DNA from: Trichopria drosophilae
Lineage: Eukaryota; Arthropoda; Insecta; Hymenoptera; Diapriidae
Reading direction: 5' to 3'
Assembly (NCBI GenBank): GCA_030407085.1
Contig: CM059582.1
Coordinates: forward strand, 15,605,501 to 15,669,500
DNA length: 64,000 bases
In this document: positions 58,526-64,000 of the stretch, piece after piece
Numbering within the stretch: the stretch's first letter is position 1
Layout: every line of letters begins with the position of its first letter
The notes under the pieces: model-generated
Database searches by the model: none
What the model was told of the DNA's origin: nothing
Seen by the model: only the letters and a program-made list of their open reading frames with translations
Made by a program: the position numbers and the translations under genes

Positions 58526-58685
58526 ATTCTGGTTAAATACGATCGTACTATTTTTTCTGGTTATAATAACCAAATTTCTGGGTTGTTTAATTAGAAAAAT
58601 AATTGTTTTAACAATAATTCTAGTTAAACCAACACTATTTCTGGTTAAACCAATCACAATTCTGGTTATTTCAACCAGGAAAAAT
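58526..58685. repeat. Cluster of TTCTGGTTAAAC words in both orientations
   Basis: CTGGTT occurs at about 58529, 58557, 58640 and 58662 (with CTAGTT near 58620), interleaved with inverse words (aaccaa, aaccagg), so the 160 bp can fold on itself in several registers. Likely a small fold-back repeat. Confidence 0.5.
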
Positions 58686-61431
58686 AATAAGGGCCTATTT
58701 AATAATGTTTTCTGATTATTTTAGCTATTTTTTTTGTGAGTGTAGTCTCCAATGCGAGTATCAAGTTCCAAAAAAATTGCTACTGGCTAGCATGAATCAG
58801 ACGTTCTTTCGAATTCAACGGCCGGCTAGTTAGCGGCCGTATACTAAATATCGACTCTCTGTTTTACTCAAATTCGCTTTTACCCACATTCCATTTTCAT
58901 TAAAAACATATGTTTCCAAGTGAATTCATTGATATACTATTTCCAAGTTATTTTACTCATTTTTTATGAATGTGCGATAAATTTCAGCCAAATTGATTCA
59001 GAAACAAGGAAGAATTCTCCAGAATAAATTCCGAAGGTAACCGTATGAGTATTATTGAAATTTATTCCTGTGATGTATCGCTCGTTTTTTAACTAATTTC
59101 GCAGAATTTTGCTATGTATTCATAAAAAACGTGTAAAATAGCTTTAAAATAGATCTGGACCTGAAAATGTATATATTTCTGTTTAATTTGCATATTTTAA
59201 TGCAGGTACTGACGTTGTCGATCGTAACACTTTAACTATCCCAATTAATATTGTTGCGAAATCAATAATAGGGAGTGTTTAAATATTGACAATGACACTG
59301 ATATTATTCAGACCATTTATTAAAAATGTGTATCTGCATAATATTGTCAGGTCAAGTTTATATAAATAATTTAAACAAGATCAGATATTATCATCACATA
59401 CGGATATTATCTGTTAGAGCTATATTTAGCAGAAAAGAAATCGGAACGGCACGATTAATTATTAATACACTCCTGCTATGTTACGTAGTCGTAAAATACA
59501 AGGCTTACTAATTATCTCAAGTATAGTAATTCACCACGCGTTGATGAAATTTGTATGACAGTTTAATGAATAATTAAGCCAATAATGTCATTATTCCATA
59601 TTAAGAATTGATTACAAAAATAGATATGATATTATTATTGATTTATTTATTAACTTGCTAAGCTATGTGCGTTCAGTTTACTTAATTTTACTTTAAAACA
59701 CAAGAAAAAAGATTTTTTTTTTGGTCCTAGTATTGGACTGTGTTTAAATTCTCATGCAAGGAATTTTTAAATCAATACGGATTTGTCCCTAAATAAAGTC
59801 GATTTTAAAATACGATACCAAACATTTAAAATATGCTTTTGAAGAATAATTTACTTTGTAAGACTTTATGGATATTCAGTGTATTTTTCTAGAGAATTTT
59901 GTAAGAATACGAAATTTTTAGCTTGTTGTTAAAAGAATATTATAAAAATTCAGATAAATAAAAATAAACAAAAAATGCTACTCTCATTTCTATACTTTTT
60001 GATAATTAAAAAGGTTCTCAGCTTACAACAAATTTATTTAGTCGGAATTTTCTGCGCAAAATAACAAAATGAACTAAGATTTTTTCAAAATTATTACACA
60101 TAAATGATCAATTTAACGTACAGGTTTTGGTCTTTGGTCAGCTTGATCAATCCCAACTTGAAATTAGGATTTCGAATGAAATATCACTTATGCACAAGTG
60201 ATTATGAGGAATAAATAGCTGATCGATTACGCAACAGGTGTGGAATTCGTAAACTCGAACAGTGAAATTGCAAATATTCAATGCTCATTATATTGTGCGT
60301 TAAACTGGAATCAAAAGTTTGAAAAACATTTCAATCAAATAGATTATCGCCAGGCATGAGTTACAATTGCATTTTTTTAAATGAATTTATCGAAAATAGA
60401 TTTATTACGTTTCTATGCAGTTGATAAATTTCGAATAATATAAATCCTTAAATAATACACACAAAAAGCGATACTTATTAGGTACAAAGGAAAAAAAAAA
60501 GTAAAAACAGTTTTTTTTAAATAGAACGTTTTGAAAAGAAAAGATCCATGACGATCGTTGATTAATATCTTAACTGTAAAAAAAGTTTTTGTTAGTAAAT
60601 ATTTATTTTAGTAGTCGCAAGTAACTCACAACTGTTATATAATATATTATGCATAGTCGTTAGTATTAAAAAATGCTCCTTCCTTCCGGTAAACTTATTA
60701 AAATTGAAATTATGTAATTGTAACTAAAAGTAAACTAAAATTACAAACATAGGTTATGTTAAAGAGTGTAATAATTTATTTAACTTAATTCCATGCATTT
60801 GTTCAACATACATACAGCATACATCAATTGATTCGTCACTTTCTAACTTAAAGTAAGTCTTTCGGCTTGCATTACTACAATACAAGGCTTACGAACGTTT
60901 CGTCTAATTTTCCCGAAGAAACATAATCGTACATTTTCTTTCCAAGTTCGGGTAAAAGTTAATAATACAGACCCACAATAACGCCGCTCTTAATCGGAAC
61001 AACTTATAATTAGAGACGGTATTGTGTAAGCTTAGCGGTGAATGTGGTAAATATAGTACGATTTTTAATACATTGATGTTAAAAAAAATTACAGAATAGA
61101 ACAGTAGTAAAAGTTTAGCCACACAGACAAAAAGTGCGAAAAATAGCAATAAAAAAGGAGCAGGATGGAAAAATACACGGAGAAAACAGTTTTTACCTAG
61201 ATCGATCGTTTTCGGAGAGCATCGGGCATTTTCGGTTACCATACTATATGCAAAGTAACTTTTTAATGATTTTCTCAATAAGAACATACGAATACCCACA
61301 AAGAAAGTGATATTGATTGATTTTATGTTTCGTTCCCGATGTTGCTACCTCGCTTCCCTAATAGATGGCGCAAACGTTCATGGTCTAGCCGCAAGTGGTT
61401 ACAACGGTGATTAAGCTTCGGTATTATGTTA
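58686..61431. other. AT-rich noncoding stretch
   Basis: No supported gene. The 131-codon minus-strand frame at 60904-61299 lies just downstream of the 61447-61650 exon. It is hydrophobic in the middle but has no recognised family, no splice support and a T-rich codon pattern that AT-rich DNA produces by chance. Confidence 0.4.
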
Positions 61432-61437
61432 TTTATT
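61432..61437 (-). terminator. Polyadenylation signal AATAAA
   Basis: AATAAA on the minus strand begins 10 bases after the stop codon of the 61447-61650 exon, consistent with a very short 3' untranslated region. Confidence 0.55.
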
Positions 61438-61446
61438 TGCACTTTG

Positions 61447-61650
61447 TCACTCATATTTCTTGATCAAAAAAGTGTCTATCGCAAACACAACTGCTGCTAA
61501 AATAGCGAAGATGCCACTCCACAACATTTGATCAAGATATTGCTGAAGATATCTTGAGATCAAGTTGTCCTGGTAATTATTCCAGTCATGAATCAACACT
61601 AGTCCGGCAGTACAACATAAAACAGCTCCGGCACTTGAGAACATTAATGC
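61447..61650 (-). CDS. Terminal exon of a small multi-span membrane protein
   Basis: A polypyrimidine tract and acceptor (ttattttacag) at 61651 precede an in-frame segment ALMFSSAGAVLCCTAGLVLI ... ending IKKYE and a TGA at 61447. There is no suitable start codon context before the Met, and the acceptor makes it a 3' exon. It encodes two hydrophobic helices (first about residues 3-20, last about 42-63) joined by a polar loop HDWNNYQDNLISRYLQQY. The end is a short basic cytosolic tail. Two helices at the C-terminus with such a loop fit the last half of a four-helix MARVEL-like or tetraspan insect protein, but this is inference. AATAAA follows directly. Codon use is less AT-biased than the surroundings. 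Upstream exons should lie at higher coordinates, beyond or unrecognised in the window. Confidence 0.65.
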   Translation of the reverse strand, partial: ALMFSSAGAVLCCTAGLVLIHDWNNYQDNLISRYLQQYLDQMLWSGIFAILAAVVFAIDTFLIKKYE

Positions 61651-62458
61651 CTGTAAAATAAATGTTGTTTGTTAAGATTGTTTAGGTTAAGATTGTTTAG
61701 GAATAATTAAGAATTTTCTTGCATGGTGATTATTATTTGTTATTGATCATTTAAGTGAAGAAATGAGAAGAAAACAAGTCTATCTTAAGTAAATTTGATA
61801 GTTGATGACACAATTTCCAACGCCGAAATTTATTCTAAAGAATAGTTTATTTATCTTTTTAATTGTACCAGTTACAATACGCGAATAATACGAATTTATT
61901 AATCTTTAATATATGGGATATTTTACTGCTCCAATGAGGAGTTTAAGGGCAGACTATTATTAAGAATAATCATATTTTCATAGGATTTTGTTCTATTCTA
62001 TGTAACAATGTTTATATGAACAATAGAAAAGTTTACTAAACTAATAAACAATTAGTGAAACAGGGACCGATTCTTAGTACCCTATAATAAGAATAGTAAA
62101 TCAAACTATGTAGTTAAATTCCAAAATTTGTATAAACTTAGAAAATAAAATTTGAAACACTCCAATTGAAACTAATAATTTAATTTTGTTCGCGATCAAT
62201 AGCAGACAAAAAATGTAGAATTGTATACAAATACAAATTTTTATATTTGTTTTTTATATTCCGCATTTCTTATTTAAAGTCAATAGCGGTAAAAACAATA
62301 TGGCGCATATTAATTTAATCAATATAAATTTTTTGAGAAACACTTCTGCACTAGTAGAATAACAAATAAAAAGAGCAGTGATTAAGCAGATATTTCATGG
62401 CGATAAAAAGTAAACAGATACTAAAAATAATTGTTTTCAATTGAGATATGGAGAAAAT
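61651..62458 (-). other. Intron upstream of the terminal membrane-protein exon
   Basis: AT-rich, starting at the acceptor. No further exon recognised. Confidence 0.4.
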
Positions 62459-62572
62459 TGACAATCGAAACTGACAAATCAAATAGCCAACAGATCAAAA
62501 AACCGACAATCAAAAAAACGGCTGTCAAATGACCGTTTGTCGTTTTTAATTCGTCGGTTTTTCGACCGGCAC
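62459..62572. mobile_element. GTCGG fold-back element, copy 2
   Basis: The left arm has aaaaaaccgacaatcaaaaa and neighbouring words. The right arm has cgtcggtttttcgaccggca. It is an inverted, multi-unit palindrome like 20441-20664 but shorter. It lies in the presumed intron of the minus-strand gene. Confidence 0.6.
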
Positions 62573-64000
62573 CCAAAAAGAAGCATGTCGAATTAAGAAT
62601 TGCAAATTAGATCAAATTATTTGCATAACTTATTTTAAAATTACTTAAACAAATATTTTTATGCTATTTTGGATATCTTATTCGCAATATGACGCCGAAG
62701 ATTTTGATCATTGGACTATTGATTTCTGTTCAATTATCCAGAATTATATTCAAATTTGCCCTGGAACGTAGCGATTAAAATCCAAAATTTGAGTCAGGAC
62801 TATTTTGATTAGATTTCAGTCTACTATAACTAAAGGTTTTCGAAATAAAATAAACGACACCCGAAACTCGAACCGAACGTAACCTAAAACATGATTAGCA
62901 GATAACAAAAACAATTTAGAGGCTCCAGAATCTTACATCAAAAAATTTTCGTAAGTGATACTTTCGAATTATGTATTATTTTCGATCAACCTTGTAATAT
63001 GTCAAAAATCAAGGGAATCGGTGATTTTTCTACCATTTTTAACGTAGTACTTGACAGTACTTCAAAATATTCCTTAAATACAAAACAAAGTCAGCTTCGC
63101 TGAATGTCAGCGAATTTCCACTGTTTCGAAACGAGAAAATACCTTTTTGAAATATCAAAATTTGACACACCCAAAAATTAAAGGGCGATCAATGTTTTTT
63201 CTAGTTACTGAGTAGTTCGTTAGGAAGATTTGGAAATCCCTTAAAATCAGCTACATGAAAAACATTTTTTACGTAAAAGACGTATTTAACCAGTAGGGCT
63301 AATATCTCTGTAGGAGTAAATGGATCGATTGATTCCTCTCAATATACGTCAAAGTCCCATTCTCATGCGAATGTGTCAGACTGAGTGGACGTGTCTTAGA
63401 CGATGACATAATTCAACTTGGCTGTTTGTTGTCAATTTAAGGTACTCTATTAGAGTGGACATTGCACTAAATTTGAAAAATTACGTAAGAAAAGTACCAA
63501 TTAAAGAATTACGTAAAGAGATAACATTGAACTAATATTACCTGAATGATTGTTGAAAAAAATCATTTAGAATTCATCACTTAAAATCCGTAGTTAATTT
63601 TATTACTTTTTAACTGATTGTCCAATAGGTCTTCATCTACATGTCATGAGTTTAGCACCTACCCTGAAGTAGTTCAATGAACTAAGAATATAGTTATCGA
63701 AATGATATATAAATCTGTTAGTTTAAGTAACTGTTGTAATTTAAGTAAATAGTTAAAAATTAAGTACCAATTATTAACTCAAATAAAAATAGTAAATTTA
63801 ACTATAAAAGTAGTTGTTTTTACAATTCAAGTTGGTTGAATTTATCAAATTCTTTTTTGAAAATGTAGTAAGTTACGTAAGTTAAAGTTTAAACTAGTGA
63901 AACTAACAAATCTTTTTTCAAATTCATTCAACATTTAGGAAAAACATTTCGTAATAAAAATTCAAACTTCTCATCAAGGATTTTTAACATAAATTCCAGT
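62573..64000. other. Noncoding to window end
   Basis: No exon, RNA gene or clear repeat recognised. Upstream exons of the minus-strand gene could still be hidden here if short. Confidence 0.4.

Noticed and set aside
60904..61299. 131-codon minus-strand frame, the longest open frame in the window
   Set aside because: Lies beyond the polyadenylation signal of the upstream exon, is T-rich and hydrophobic only through A/T runs, and shows no family pattern.
1..64000. CRISPR arrays, operons, ribosome binding sites, phage or plasmid features
   Set aside because: None seen; the spliced genes and retroelements show this is eukaryotic nuclear DNA.

Overview
This is AT-rich, gene-poor eukaryotic DNA, most likely from an insect. 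The evidence is a (TTAGG)n tract (the canonical insect telomere unit), GT-AG introns kilobases long, Penelope-like and non-LTR retroelement relics, and many short inverted-repeat (MITE-type) elements. Paired TGACCTTG half-sites and TTAGG tracts would fit Hymenoptera, but the order cannot be fixed from the sequence. No bacterial, plasmid or CRISPR features are present.

Only two protein-coding loci are well supported. The first is on the + strand: a GC-richer promoter and 5' leader (about 7840-8479), then coding exons at 8480-8538, 13938-14139 and 14221-14345. Their splice sites and phases match and join into one 128-codon N-terminal part. It encodes a hydrophobic leader or signal anchor followed by an acidic, Ser/Thr/Glu-rich segment with four N-glycosylation sequons. 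The family is not recognised and no further exon was identified, so the gene probably continues across a large intron or beyond the window. The second is on the - strand: a terminal exon at 61447-61650 encoding the last two membrane helices of a small multi-span protein, with a polyadenylation signal just after the stop. A weaker first-exon candidate lies at 42588-42641, downstream of a GC-rich island.

The rest is noncoding and dominated by dead or non-autonomous mobile DNA. From 1.9 to 7.3 kb there is a CAGTAG-ended element split by a roughly 980-bp insertion, a LINE reverse-transcriptase relic whose catalytic YADD reads YAGD, a 150-bp MITE, and a Penelope-like relic with a GIY-YIG endonuclease, a hammerhead-like 3' motif and a nested MITE. 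Intron 1 of the first gene (8.5-13.9 kb) holds three copies of the same MITE family, a second Penelope-like relic and the TTAGG tract. From 14.9 to 18.2 kb, and again at 39.1-40.3 and 44.7-45.2 kb, the DNA is studded with an AAAATGGCGG motif resembling a YY1/Pho site. Between 20 and 58 kb lie fold-back elements, a 1,063-bp element with 38-bp terminal inverted repeats, a long hairpin repeat at 36.3-36.8 kb, six scattered tRNA-like B-box modules, and AT-rich repeat families.

The genes do not form a recognisable pathway or operon. Nothing here clearly amounts to a new biological system. The points most worth checking are the two hammerhead-like motifs with a shared departure from the consensus, the long hairpin, the YY1-like motif arrays, the nested insertions, and the two unidentified genes.
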